Assembly: GCF_900112305.1 (NCBI RefSeq) | Contig: NZ_FOKT01000001.1 | Location: 496,001-560,000 of the forward strand | Source: Microbulbifer thermotolerans | Lineage (GTDB): Bacteria; Pseudomonadota; Gammaproteobacteria; Pseudomonadales; Cellvibrionaceae | Direction of reading: 5' to 3' | DNA: 64,000 nt | Part shown: one piece after another, positions 1-8,189 of the stretch | Numbering within the stretch: the first letter of the stretch is position 1 | How the letters are laid out: every line of letters begins with the position of its first letter | Made by a program: the position numbers and the translations under genes | Notes under the pieces: generated by a model | What the model was told of the DNA's origin: nothing | The model's database searches: none | The model's input: only the letters and a program-made list of their open reading frames with translations

Positions 1-149
1 TTGACTATATGGTCGTGGCAGCGCCTGTCCAGTTCCTCTGTGGAGACGCCGGGGACAACGTACTCGCCGATCATTTCCAGCACTTCCGCGGCCAGGCGGC
101 CGGCAATACGCATTTTGGCGATCTGTTCCGGAGTCTTGATAGCTGTCAT
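1..149 (-). CDS. map: Methionine aminopeptidase type I, N-terminal fragment cut by the window edge
   Basis: The first 49 codons of a gene running off the left edge. The product removes the initiator methionine from nascent proteins in the cytoplasm, using a dinuclear metal centre. The visible peptide starts MTAIKTPEQIAKMRIAGRLA and continues with VPGVSTEELDRRCHD, the usual start of bacterial MetAP. The metal ligands lie beyond the edge and cannot be checked. It is divergent from rpsB, the standard arrangement in gammaproteobacteria, which supports the call. The start is the ATG whose complement is at 147-149. Confidence 0.9.
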   Translation of the reverse strand, partial: MTAIKTPEQIAKMRIAGRLAAEVLEMIGEYVVPGVSTEELDRRCHDHIV

Positions 150-454
150 GGAAAATCCTTGCTGTTTGGCGTGGCGCCGTATTGTAGCGGATTGGCCGGG
201 GGAGGGCACTCCGGGACGGGCGGCTTTTGCGCTTGGGGCGGGTAAACTGCGCCCGGACCGCGGAGAGTCTTGGTGGGCTCTTCCGGTGCGGGGGCGAATA
301 TGGTATAAAGCGCGCCGCTCCGGGGCTGTCCCGGAGTGAGTTTAATGCCGCACACACATCGGCACATGCGTCTGGGTGCTCTGTCCAATTCGGCTGGATG
401 GGGTTGGTGCATGGGATGTGTGGAGGAGTAACCCGTACAATCGAGGTGTTTGTT
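150..454. promoter_or_regulatory. Divergent map/rpsB intergenic region and rpsB leader
   Basis: A 305-bp region between divergent map and rpsB that must hold promoters for both. A TATAAA sits at 304-309 on the plus strand, but the matching -35 region (about 281-286, TTCCGG) is poor, so this is only a candidate -10 for rpsB. That would leave a 5' leader of about 140 nt. S2 autoregulates through the rpsB leader in many bacteria; I could not fold the leader well enough to claim the conserved structure. No reading frame here has convincing coding character. Confidence 0.4.
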
Positions 455-1207
455 ATGCCGCAAGTCAGCATGCGCGATATGCTGCAGGCTGGTGTCCACT
501 TTGGTCACCAGACCCGCTACTGGAACCCGAAGATGGGTCAATATATCTTCGGTGCCCGCAACAAGATTCACATCATCAACCTTGAGCACACTGTTCCGGC
601 TTTTAATGAGGCCCTGCAGGTTATCAAGGGAATGGCCGCTCAGAAAAAGAAAATTCTGTTCGTAGGCACCAAGCGCGCCGCGCAGAAATCCGTCAAGGAG
701 CAGGCCGAGCGCTGTGGCATGCCCTATGTCAGCAACCGCTGGCTGGGTGGTATGCTCACTAACTACAAGACTATCCGTGCCTCTATCAAGCGTTACCGCG
801 ACCTGGAGACTCAATCCCAGGACGGTACTTTTGACAAGTTGACCAAGAAAGAAGCGCTGATGCGCACCCGTGCCATGGAGAAGTTGGAGCGCTCTATCGG
901 CGGTATCAAGGATATGGCTGGCCTGCCGGATGCGCTCTTTGTCATCGATGTTGAGCACGAGCGCATCGCTATTCAGGAAGCCAACAAACTGGGCATCCCT
1001 GTAATCGGTGTAGTGGATACCAATAGCAACCCGGATGGCGTTGACTATGTTATCCCTGGCAACGACGATGCCATCCGTGCCATCAAGCTGTACACCACCG
1101 CTGTAGCGGATGCTGTGGTTGCCGGTACTGCTGAGGCAGGCGGCAGTGCGGCCGCGGATGAATATGTCGAAGCAAGTGACGACGAGGCCGCTGCGGATTC
1201 CGAGTAA
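455..1207 (+). CDS. rpsB: 30S ribosomal protein S2
   Basis: 250 aa, the usual length for S2, a small-subunit protein that helps bind S1. The start [20 protein letters not shown] and the internal [14 protein letters not shown] and [15 protein letters not shown] segments are S2 signatures. The ATG at 455 was chosen over longer in-frame extensions because the family motif begins there. The C-terminus ends in an acidic tail rich in E, D and A (about residues 225-250), common in gammaproteobacterial S2. First gene of the translation/envelope block; tsf follows after 120 bp containing a hairpin that may attenuate transcription. Confidence 0.97.
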   Translation: MPQVSMRDMLQAGVHFGHQTRYWNPKMGQYIFGARNKIHIINLEHTVPAFNEALQVIKGMAAQKKKILFVGTKRAAQKSVKEQAERCGMPYVSNRWLGGMLTNYKTIRASIKRYRDLETQSQDGTFDKLTKKEALMRTRAMEKLERSIGGIKDMAGLPDALFVIDVEHERIAIQEANKLGIPVIGVVDTNSNPDGVDYVIPGNDDAIRAIKLYTTAVADAVVAGTAEAGGSAAADEYVEASDDEAAADSE

Positions 1208-1261
1208 TCGAGAGCCGCAGGGCGCAGTGGTGTAACACAACGCCGTTACACTGCGAACGCG

Positions 1262-1292
1262 AAAAAGGGGGCCCTCGACCGGCCCCTTTTTT
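1262..1292 (+). terminator. rpsB-tsf intergenic hairpin with T-run
   Basis: An A5-G4 arm at 1262-1270 pairs with a C4-T5 arm at 1283-1291, with CC/GG pairing inside and a T-run to 1292. It has the form of an intrinsic terminator placed between two genes normally co-transcribed. The likely role is partial termination or attenuation, giving more S2 than EF-Ts mRNA. Read-through is expected because no strong separate tsf promoter is obvious. Confidence 0.7.
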
Positions 1293-1327
1293 CTAATTTT
1301 TCAGAGATAGACCCCGAGGATTGAATC

Positions 1328-2191
1328 ATGGCGATTACCGCGTCTATGGTAAAAGAACTGCGCGAGCGCACCGGCCTGCCGATGATGGAGTGCAAGAAGG
1401 CACTGACCGAGGCGGACGGTGATATTGAAAAAGCGATTGAAAATCTGCGCAAAGCCTCCGGCCTGAAGGCCGCTAAAAAAGCTGGCCGCACCGCTGCGGA
1501 TGGCATTGTTGCTGCCAAAGTGGCCGAAGACGGCAGTTACGGTGTGCTGGTGGAGGTGAATTCCGAGACCGACTTCGTCGCCCGCGATGACAATTTCCAG
1601 GCTTTTGTGGTCAAGGTTGTCGACAAAGCCTTTGCTGAGCGTCAGGAGGATGTAGCGGCCTTGATGGAAGGTGAGCTGGAAGCCGCGCGCGAAGCGCTGG
1701 TCCAAAAGATCGGCGAGAACATTGGCGTGCGCCGCGTGCAGCTGGTGGAAGCGCCGGTTGTCGGTGCCTATGTACACTCCAACAGCCGCATCGCCGCCCT
1801 GGTGGCGCTGAGTGGTGGCAGCGTTGAGCTGGCCAAGGATGTCGCCATGCATGTGGCAGCGGTCAATCCGCAGGTGAATAAGCCCGAAGATATGCCCGCC
1901 GATGTGCTGGACAAAGAAAAGGAAATTATCAAGGCCCAGCCGGATATGGAAGGCAAGCCGGCCGAGATCGTCGAGAAGATGATGGGCGGTCGTATCAAGA
2001 AGTTCCTCAAGGAGAACAGCCTTGTGGAGCAGCCCTTTGTCAAGAATCCGGATGTAAGTGTCGGCAAGCTGGTCAAGGATGGCGGCGCGGAAGTCGTGTC
2101 TTTTGTCCGCTTCGAGGTGGGCGAGGGTATAGAGAAGGAAGAGACGGATTTTGCGGCGGAAGTGGCCGCGCAGGTCAAGTCCTCCTCCTGA
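1328..2191 (+). CDS. tsf: Elongation factor Ts
   Basis: 287 aa; nucleotide exchange factor that recycles EF-Tu-GDP in the cytoplasm. The N-terminal UBA-like part (residues 1-50) contains the family pattern [16 protein letters not shown]. The EF-Tu contact motif TDFVAR is present ([12 protein letters not shown], about residues 79-90). Full length compared with about 283 aa in E. coli. It follows rpsB as in nearly all bacteria. Confidence 0.97.
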   Translation: MAITASMVKELRERTGLPMMECKKALTEADGDIEKAIENLRKASGLKAAKKAGRTAADGIVAAKVAEDGSYGVLVEVNSETDFVARDDNFQAFVVKVVDKAFAERQEDVAALMEGELEAAREALVQKIGENIGVRRVQLVEAPVVGAYVHSNSRIAALVALSGGSVELAKDVAMHVAAVNPQVNKPEDMPADVLDKEKEIIKAQPDMEGKPAEIVEKMMGGRIKKFLKENSLVEQPFVKNPDVSVGKLVKDGGAEVVSFVRFEVGEGIEKEETDFAAEVAAQVKSSS

Positions 2192-2344
2192 TCAGACTCA
2201 TTGGGCGTCCACAGGGCGCCCGTTTGCGGTGGGGTGCTCTGGCGGGCTCGGAAAGAGTTGCGCCGGGCACCCCTCTGTGTAAATGACCGAATTTGTTGTA
2301 ATGTTCGGCGGCGAACTCTGCCAGCGCTAGATGAGGACCGATGG

Positions 2345-3082
2345 ATGCCCGGTGTTAAAGACCGTAAGTACAAGCGAATACTGTTAAAACTCAGTGGCGA
2401 AGAGCTGATGGGCGATCAGGGCTTTGGGATCAGCCCCAAGGTGCTGGATAAGATGGCGCTGGAAATAGGCCAATTGGTGGGCATCGGAGTGCAGGTGGGG
2501 CTGGTGGTCGGCGGTGGCAACCTGTTTCGCGGAGCGGCGCTGAACGCCGCGGGCTTGGACCGGGTGACCGGAGACCACATGGGTATGCTCGCCACGGTGA
2601 TGAACGCGCTGGCCCTGCGCGATGCGCTCGAGCGTTCAAATATTTCCTCCCGAGTGATGTCCTCCATTCAGATGAGCGGTATCGTCGACCACTATGACCG
2701 CCGTGCGGCTATCCGCTTTTTGGAGCGTGGCGAGGTGCTGATATTTGCCGCGGGCACTGGCAATCCTTTCTTTACTACGGATTCCGCCGCCTGCTTGCGC
2801 GGCATCGAAATAGAAGCGGAGCTCGTGCTGAAGGCCACCAAAGTCGATGGCGTTTATTCCGCCGACCCTGTGTTGGACCCGACGGCTACCCGTTACGACC
2901 GCCTCACTTACGATGAGGTATTGGACAAGAAACTCGGGGTGATGGATTTAACCGCAATTTGCCTGTGCCGTGAACACAATATGCCTGTGCGGGTATTCCG
3001 CATGGACAAGGCCGGTGCGCTGCTCAATATTGTTGTGGGCGGCGAAGAGGGCACGCTAATCGAAGAGGAAGTGGAACAGTGA
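2345..3082 (+). CDS. pyrH: Uridylate kinase (UMP kinase)
   Basis: 245 aa; hexameric amino-acid-kinase-fold enzyme that phosphorylates UMP to UDP. Visible motifs are the N-terminal [20 protein letters not shown] (about residue 60) and [10 protein letters not shown] near residue 140 in the nucleotide-binding region. The ATG at 2345 has GAGGA 7 nt upstream and gives the usual start before the KLSGE motif; a longer frame reaching back to about 2201 has no family support. Its stop overlaps the frr GTG start by 4 bp (GTGA), implying translational coupling. Confidence 0.95.
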   Translation: MPGVKDRKYKRILLKLSGEELMGDQGFGISPKVLDKMALEIGQLVGIGVQVGLVVGGGNLFRGAALNAAGLDRVTGDHMGMLATVMNALALRDALERSNISSRVMSSIQMSGIVDHYDRRAAIRFLERGEVLIFAAGTGNPFFTTDSAACLRGIEIEAELVLKATKVDGVYSADPVLDPTATRYDRLTYDEVLDKKLGVMDLTAICLCREHNMPVRVFRMDKAGALLNIVVGGEEGTLIEEEVEQ

Positions 3083-3636
3083 TCGAAGATATCAAAAAAG
3101 AAGCGAAAGCGCGTATGGGCAAGGCGCTCGATGCACTGGCCGGTAACTTCAATAAAATCCGTACCGGTCGCGCGCATCCGAGTATTCTCGACGGCATTCA
3201 TGTCTCCTATTACGGCAGTGATACCCCGCTGTCCCAGGTGGCGAATATCACGGTAGAGGATGCGCGCACCTTGTCTGTTACCCCCTGGGAAAAAAACCTG
3301 GTGCCGGAAATTGAGAAGGCCATCATGAAGTCCGACTTGGGGCTGAATCCGGCCACTGCGGGCGCGGTCATCCGTATACCCATGCCGGCCTTGACCGAGG
3401 AAACCCGCAAGAACTTCATTCGCCAGGCGAAGAGCGAGGCGGAAACCGCGCGCGTGTCCATTCGCAATATTCGCCGCGACGCACTTGCGGACGTCAAGGC
3501 ACTCGTCAAAGACAAGCAGATCTCCGAGGATGAGGAGCGCCGTGCAGGAGACGAGATTCAGAAAATTACCGATCAGTTTGTTGCTGAGGTCGATAAGGCG
3601 CTTGCAGCCAAAGAAAAGGATTTGATGGAAATCTGA
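3079..3636 (+). CDS. frr: Ribosome recycling factor
   Basis: 185 aa, exactly the usual length. With EF-G it splits post-termination ribosomes. The family pattern (N-terminal helix, [24 protein letters not shown], ending [10 protein letters not shown]) is complete. It starts with GTG overlapping the pyrH stop by 4 bp, and its own stop shares one base with the uppS start (TGATG), so the three genes are tightly coupled. Confidence 0.96.
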   Translation: MIEDIKKEAKARMGKALDALAGNFNKIRTGRAHPSILDGIHVSYYGSDTPLSQVANITVEDARTLSVTPWEKNLVPEIEKAIMKSDLGLNPATAGAVIRIPMPALTEETRKNFIRQAKSEAETARVSIRNIRRDALADVKALVKDKQISEDEERRAGDEIQKITDQFVAEVDKALAAKEKDLMEI

Positions 3637-4388
3637 TGAGTGCCGGTGGTACCCATGCCGGCGCTCCCGGCCCGCGTCATATCGCCATTATCATGGATGG
3701 CAATGGGCGCTGGGCCGCCCGCCGTGGGCTTTCCCCCTCCGCCGGCCACAAGGCCGGTGTCGAGCGCATCCGCGATTTGTTGTCGGCTTGTCGGGACCGC
3801 GGAGTCGAGGTGCTTACCCTGTTCGCCTTTTCCAGTGAGAACTGGCAGCGTCCACCAAAAGAGGTGGAGTTGCTGATGGGTCTGTTTTATTCCTATTTGC
3901 GCAAAGAGGCCCGGCGCATGCGGGAAGAGGGCGTACGCCTGAGAGTTATCGGCCGGCGCGACCGTTTCTCTCCACGGCTGCAGCGCGCTATTGCGTCCGC
4001 GGAGGAAAGCACCCGCGGGGGGGCAGGGGGCGAGCTGGTGATTGCGGCCGACTACGGGGGGCGCTGGGATATTGCCCGGGCCGCGCGGGAGGTGGCCGAA
4101 GAGGTGGCCGCGGGCGAGCGTTCCCCGGAATCCATTACCGAGGCGCTATTGGACGGTTACATGCAGCTGGCGGATCTGCCGCCAGTGGATCTTCTGATCC
4201 GTTCCAGTGGTGAGCAGCGTATCAGCAATTTTATATTGTGGCAGGCAGCCTACAGTGAATTCTATTTCACGGATACACTGTGGCCAGACTTTGACGAGAG
4301 CGAACTCGATGCCGCGATCGCCGCTTACCGGCGGCGGGACCGCCGCTTCGGCGGTCGTGGGGAAGGCGGGGTGGTGGCCGGAGTATAA
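3636..4388 (+). CDS. uppS: Undecaprenyl diphosphate synthase (cis-prenyltransferase)
   Basis: 250 aa; condenses eight isopentenyl diphosphates onto farnesyl diphosphate to make the C55 lipid carrier precursor for peptidoglycan and O-antigen synthesis. The catalytic MDGNGRWA motif is at about residues 20-27, and LFAFSSENWQRP and RSSGEQRISNF, which bind diphosphate and Mg, are intact. The C-terminus is rich in R and G and longer than the conserved core. It overlaps frr by one base. Confidence 0.95.
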   Translation: MSAGGTHAGAPGPRHIAIIMDGNGRWAARRGLSPSAGHKAGVERIRDLLSACRDRGVEVLTLFAFSSENWQRPPKEVELLMGLFYSYLRKEARRMREEGVRLRVIGRRDRFSPRLQRAIASAEESTRGGAGGELVIAADYGGRWDIARAAREVAEEVAAGERSPESITEALLDGYMQLADLPPVDLLIRSSGEQRISNFILWQAAYSEFYFTDTLWPDFDESELDAAIAAYRRRDRRFGGRGEGGVVAGV

Positions 4389-4497
4389 AATCCGCAGCCT
4401 GAGCGCTCGGATATCCCGGGGCCAAAAAATCTTGTACTCTGCGTTCGCCCGGATGTGGCTGGGCGACCAGGGGAATTGGATAAAGAAGGGTTTTACG

Positions 4498-5343
4498 GTG
4501 CTAAAACAAAGAATAATTACTGCGCTGGTACTGGTCGCTCTGTTTCTCGGGGCTCTCTTCCTGTTGCCTATTCAGTGGTTCACTCTGGCCACAGTAGCGG
4601 TCATTCTCCTCGGCGGCTGGGAATGGGCCAATCTTTCCAATCTCAACCGCGCTTTGCGCTTCGTGTTTCTCGCTGTCCTGGGCGGAGTACTGATCGGCAC
4701 TGCTCAGTATGTCTTTTCAATGGATTTTGCCTCTCCCGATGCGGACCGCGCGCGCCAGGTGCTGGCGGTGGCCTGCGGGTGGTGGGCGCTGGCGTTCCTT
4801 TGGGTGCAGAGCTATCCGGCCAGCGCCATGTTGTGGGGCAATCGGTGGGCGCGGGGACTTATCGGTCTGGTGGTGCTGGTGCCCGCCTGGTTGTCGGTGG
4901 TGATTTTGCGCGGTCAGGAGCACGGCGCTTGGCTGGTGCTTTTTGTGGTCGCGGTCGTGGTGTTTGCGGACGTGGGCGCTTATTTTGTCGGGCGTCGTTT
5001 TGGTAAGCACAAGCTGGCTCGGGAAGTCAGCCCGGGCAAGTCGTGGGAGGGGTTTTTCGGCGGCCTGGGGGCCTGCCTGGTTCTCGCGCTTGCCGTGTCG
5101 CTGCTGCTCGGCCTGCCGCTTAAGAATACGGTTCTCTTCTCCTTCGGTATCCTGGTAACGGCACTGGCATCCGTGATCGGTGACTTAGTGGAGAGTATGT
5201 TTAAACGTCACCGGGGTATTAAGGACAGTAGCCGTATGTTGCCGGGCCACGGTGGTATTCTGGATCGCCTGGATAGTCTTTCGGCGGCGTTGCCGGTGTT
5301 TACCATGGCCGCGCTGGCCAGTGAGTTGCCCAAGTACCTGTAA
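4498..5343 (+). CDS. cdsA: Phosphatidate cytidylyltransferase (CDP-diglyceride synthase)
   Basis: 281 aa inner-membrane enzyme making CDP-diacylglycerol from phosphatidic acid and CTP, the branch point for phosphatidylethanolamine and phosphatidylglycerol. About eight hydrophobic segments are visible. The C-terminal family signature is present as [20 protein letters not shown] followed by ILDRLDS. The GTG at 4498 was chosen because AAGAAGG lies 7 nt upstream and the first membrane helix follows directly; a longer frame overlapping uppS lacks support. Confidence 0.93.
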   Translation: MLKQRIITALVLVALFLGALFLLPIQWFTLATVAVILLGGWEWANLSNLNRALRFVFLAVLGGVLIGTAQYVFSMDFASPDADRARQVLAVACGWWALAFLWVQSYPASAMLWGNRWARGLIGLVVLVPAWLSVVILRGQEHGAWLVLFVVAVVVFADVGAYFVGRRFGKHKLAREVSPGKSWEGFFGGLGACLVLALAVSLLLGLPLKNTVLFSFGILVTALASVIGDLVESMFKRHRGIKDSSRMLPGHGGILDRLDSLSAALPVFTMAALASELPKYL

Positions 5344-5417
5344 AACGATCAGCAGTTATTCCTTACCCGTTTTCGGTGCGAGGGAGAGAAGAGGTCCTAG
5401 AGGTAGACAGTCAGCCC

Positions 5418-6605
5418 ATGCAATCCCAAGCCGCGCAATCCGTTTCCGTTCTCGGTTCCACCGGATCCATTGGTGTCAGTACGCTGGATGTGTTGGCACG
5501 CCACCCGCAGCGCTATGCCGTCCACGCGCTGACCGCACGCGGGCGCATTGCGGAATTGGCGCAGCAGTGTCGGCGCTTCAAGCCGCGTTTTGCGGTCGTC
5601 GCCACTGAGAAGGGGGCGGCGGAGTTGCGCCAACTGCTCGCGGACGAGTCGTCGTCTGTCGAGATTCTCTGGGGGAGCGAGGGCCTTTGCCAAGTGGCTT
5701 CAGATCCGCAGGTGGATGTGGTGATGGCCGCCATTGTCGGCGCCGCCGGACTACGCCCGACTCTGGCGGCGGTGGAGGCGGGAAAGAAAGTATTGCTCGC
5801 TAACAAAGAAGCCCTTGTAATGGCCGGGCCCGTATTTATGCGTGCCCTGGCGCGCAGCGGCGCCCGGTTGCTGCCGATCGACAGCGAGCACAACGCAATA
5901 TTCCAGTGCCTGCCACAGCCCTGTGCCAGTCTGGAGGAGGCGGGCGTGGAGAAGATTCTGCTCACCGGCTCTGGAGGGCCCTTCCGTACCCGCGCCGTAA
6001 GCGATCTGCACCGGGTCACGCCCGATGAGGCCTGTGCCCACCCCAATTGGTCTATGGGGCGCAAGATCTCTGTGGATTCCGCCACCATGATGAACAAGGG
6101 GCTGGAGTTTATCGAGGCCTGCCTGCTGTTTAATGCGCGTCCAGAGCAGATTGAGGTGGTGGTGCACCCGCAGAGCATAGTGCATTCCATGGTGCAGTAC
6201 CGTGACGGTTCCCTATTGGCGCAGATGGGAAATCCGGATATGCGCACGCCCATAGCGCATGCACTCGCCTTCCCTGAGCGTATCGACAGCGGTGTGGCGG
6301 CGCTAGATCTGATTGCGCAGGGCCGCCTGGATTTCGAAGCCCCGGATATACAGCGTTTTCCGTGTCTGCGACTGGCCCGGGAGGCAATGGATGCCGGTGG
6401 CAGTGCCCCGGCAGTCTTGAATGCCGCCAACGAGGTGGCGGTGGAAGCTTTTTTGGAGGGAAAGTTGGCGTTTACCAGCATTCCCGCAGTGATAGAGCAG
6501 GTCATGAAAAGTGCGCAAGTTGTTGAACTGACGGGCTTGGATGCAGTCGAAACAGCGGATTGCAATGCGCGGCTGCAAGCTCGGCAGGTGCTGGAAGCGC
6601 TCTAA
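5418..6605 (+). CDS. dxr: 1-deoxy-D-xylulose 5-phosphate reductoisomerase
   Basis: 395 aa; second step of the MEP isoprenoid pathway (DXP to MEP with NADPH), feeding uppS upstream. Motifs: NADPH-binding GSTGSIG (about residues 13-19), [12 protein letters not shown], the metal-site segment [24 protein letters not shown], and [21 protein letters not shown] chose the ATG at 5418 because it places GSTGSIG where the family has it; an in-frame GTG at 5376 would add 14 residues and cannot be excluded. Confidence 0.95.
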   Translation: MQSQAAQSVSVLGSTGSIGVSTLDVLARHPQRYAVHALTARGRIAELAQQCRRFKPRFAVVATEKGAAELRQLLADESSSVEILWGSEGLCQVASDPQVDVVMAAIVGAAGLRPTLAAVEAGKKVLLANKEALVMAGPVFMRALARSGARLLPIDSEHNAIFQCLPQPCASLEEAGVEKILLTGSGGPFRTRAVSDLHRVTPDEACAHPNWSMGRKISVDSATMMNKGLEFIEACLLFNARPEQIEVVVHPQSIVHSMVQYRDGSLLAQMGNPDMRTPIAHALAFPERIDSGVAALDLIAQGRLDFEAPDIQRFPCLRLAREAMDAGGSAPAVLNAANEVAVEAFLEGKLAFTSIPAVIEQVMKSAQVVELTGLDAVETADCNARLQARQVLEAL

Positions 6606-6726
6606 GCCGGGTGGACAAACCGAATGGTGTTGAGGCGCCGTTCGAGGCAAAGCGCTGGTAGTTTGCGTCTGCCGGTGTTTCTCAGGCTGAATGACGCGGC
6701 GGAAATCGAAGAATTTGCAAGTGAGT

Positions 6727-8082
6727 ATGGATTTTATTCAGACGGTAATCTGGGCCCTAGTAGCCCTCGGTGTACTGGTGTCCTTCCACGAATATGGCCA
6801 CTTTCTGGTGGCTCGTCTGTGTGGCGTCAAGGTGCTGCGATTTTCTGTGGGCTTTGGCCGGCGCCTAGTGTCCCGTTACGATCGTCACGGCACGGAATTC
6901 ACTCTGTCCGCCATTCCTCTGGGCGGTTATGTCAAGATGCTGGATGAGCGCGAAGGGCCCGTGCGGGAGGATGAGCTGCACATGGCATTCAACCGCAAGA
7001 GCGTTTGGGCGCGCATGGCTATCGTTGCCGCGGGCCCCTTTGCCAATTTCCTATTGGCGATCGTCTTCTTTTGGGTTGTGTTTATGGGGGGAACGGCGGG
7101 ACCTGTTCCCATCGTGCAGTCAGTGGAGGCGGGCAGTGTCGCAGCGCGGGCCGGGCTGGAGCCGGGGCAGGAGATTATCGCAGTCGATGGCGAGAGTACG
7201 CCCACCTGGCAGGCGCTTAACTGGCAGCTGGCGAACCGCCTGGGGGATAGCGGGACGATTGAATTCTCCGTGCGTTATCCGGATTCCGAGCTCGAATACC
7301 ATATGGAGGCGGATATCGATCGCTGGATGTCGGGTAAAGAGGTGCCGGACCCAGTGAAGGAGGTTGGGCTCGAGCTGTGGACGCCACCGATCACCATGGT
7401 GCTTTCGCAAGTGACTGCGGACAGTCCAGCGGAGAGCGCCGGTTTGCGTGCGGGGGATCGCATCGTGCTTACCGATGGCCGTACATTTGACGATTGGGGC
7501 AGTTGGTCTGCTTATGTGCGCGCCCGACCGGGTGAAGAAATACTCGTTGAAGTGGAGCGGGACGGCACGTCTCTGGAAATTCCGGTGGTGCCCAGGGAAG
7601 TGACGCTTGAGAGCGGGGAGAGCGTTGGCCAGATTGGCGTGCTGCCTGTGGCCGAATCCTGGCCGGAGGACAAGGTCAGGACTTATCACTACGGTGTTGG
7701 TGGCGCTTTCGCCAAAGGCTTGCAGGAGACTTGGGAAAAGACCTTGTTTACTCTAAACAGCCTGAAGAAACTGCTCCTCGGCCAGCTGTCCACCAAGAAC
7801 TTGAGCGGCCCTATCACCATTGCTAAAGTGGCCGGCTCTTCGGCCGAGGCGGGATGGCAGTCGTTCCTCTCTCTGTTGGCCTTGCTCAGTATCAGTCTCG
7901 GCGTGCTAAACCTGCTTCCTATCCCCGTGCTCGACGGCGGCCATCTACTTTATTACGGCATTGAGGCCATCAAGGGATCGCCTGTTTCTGAAAGGGTGCA
8001 GATGATCGGTCTGCAGGTGGGCATGGCTGTGGTGCTGGGCATTATGGGCCTGGCCCTCTACAACGACATACTGCGTCTCTGA
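6727..8082 (+). CDS. rseP: Site-2 zinc metalloprotease RseP
   Basis: About 451 aa inner-membrane protease. After a first cut in the periplasm it cleaves the anti-sigma factor RseA within the membrane, releasing sigma-E; it also clears signal-peptide remnants. The HEYGH zinc motif is in the first helix (about residues 22-26), two PDZ domains follow (about 115-200 and 210-300), and the C-terminal LLPIPVLDGGHLLYYG supplies the third metal ligand (LDG motif). Its substrate gene rseA is at 55.2 kb, so both halves of the pathway are in the window. A GTG at 6721 is an alternative start. Confidence 0.95.
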   Translation: MDFIQTVIWALVALGVLVSFHEYGHFLVARLCGVKVLRFSVGFGRRLVSRYDRHGTEFTLSAIPLGGYVKMLDEREGPVREDELHMAFNRKSVWARMAIVAAGPFANFLLAIVFFWVVFMGGTAGPVPIVQSVEAGSVAARAGLEPGQEIIAVDGESTPTWQALNWQLANRLGDSGTIEFSVRYPDSELEYHMEADIDRWMSGKEVPDPVKEVGLELWTPPITMVLSQVTADSPAESAGLRAGDRIVLTDGRTFDDWGSWSAYVRARPGEEILVEVERDGTSLEIPVVPREVTLESGESVGQIGVLPVAESWPEDKVRTYHYGVGGAFAKGLQETWEKTLFTLNSLKKLLLGQLSTKNLSGPITIAKVAGSSAEAGWQSFLSLLALLSISLGVLNLLPIPVLDGGHLLYYGIEAIKGSPVSERVQMIGLQVGMAVVLGIMGLALYNDILRL

Positions 8083-8094
8083 GCGCGGTACATG

Positions 8095-8115
8095 CCCTCC
8101 CCCGCAAGGGGAGGG
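8095..8115. repeat. rseP-bamA spacer hairpin
   Basis: An 8-bp perfect inverted repeat, CCCTCCCC and GGGGAGGG, with a 5-nt loop in the 107-bp gap between rseP and bamA. There is no T-run, so it is more likely an mRNA-processing or stability hairpin, or a weak terminator, than a full intrinsic terminator. Confidence 0.55.
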
Positions 8116-8189
8116 GTAGGCGAGGGGCGCCGCCGGCCTCCCTCCTGATCAGTTGGAATTGCGAATAAAGAACCGGGAACAGACACGAG

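Noticed and set aside
146-1240. A long minus-strand open frame opposite rpsB
   Set aside because: It is a codon-bias shadow of rpsB in high-GC DNA; its translation has no family character and it covers the map/rpsB promoter region.
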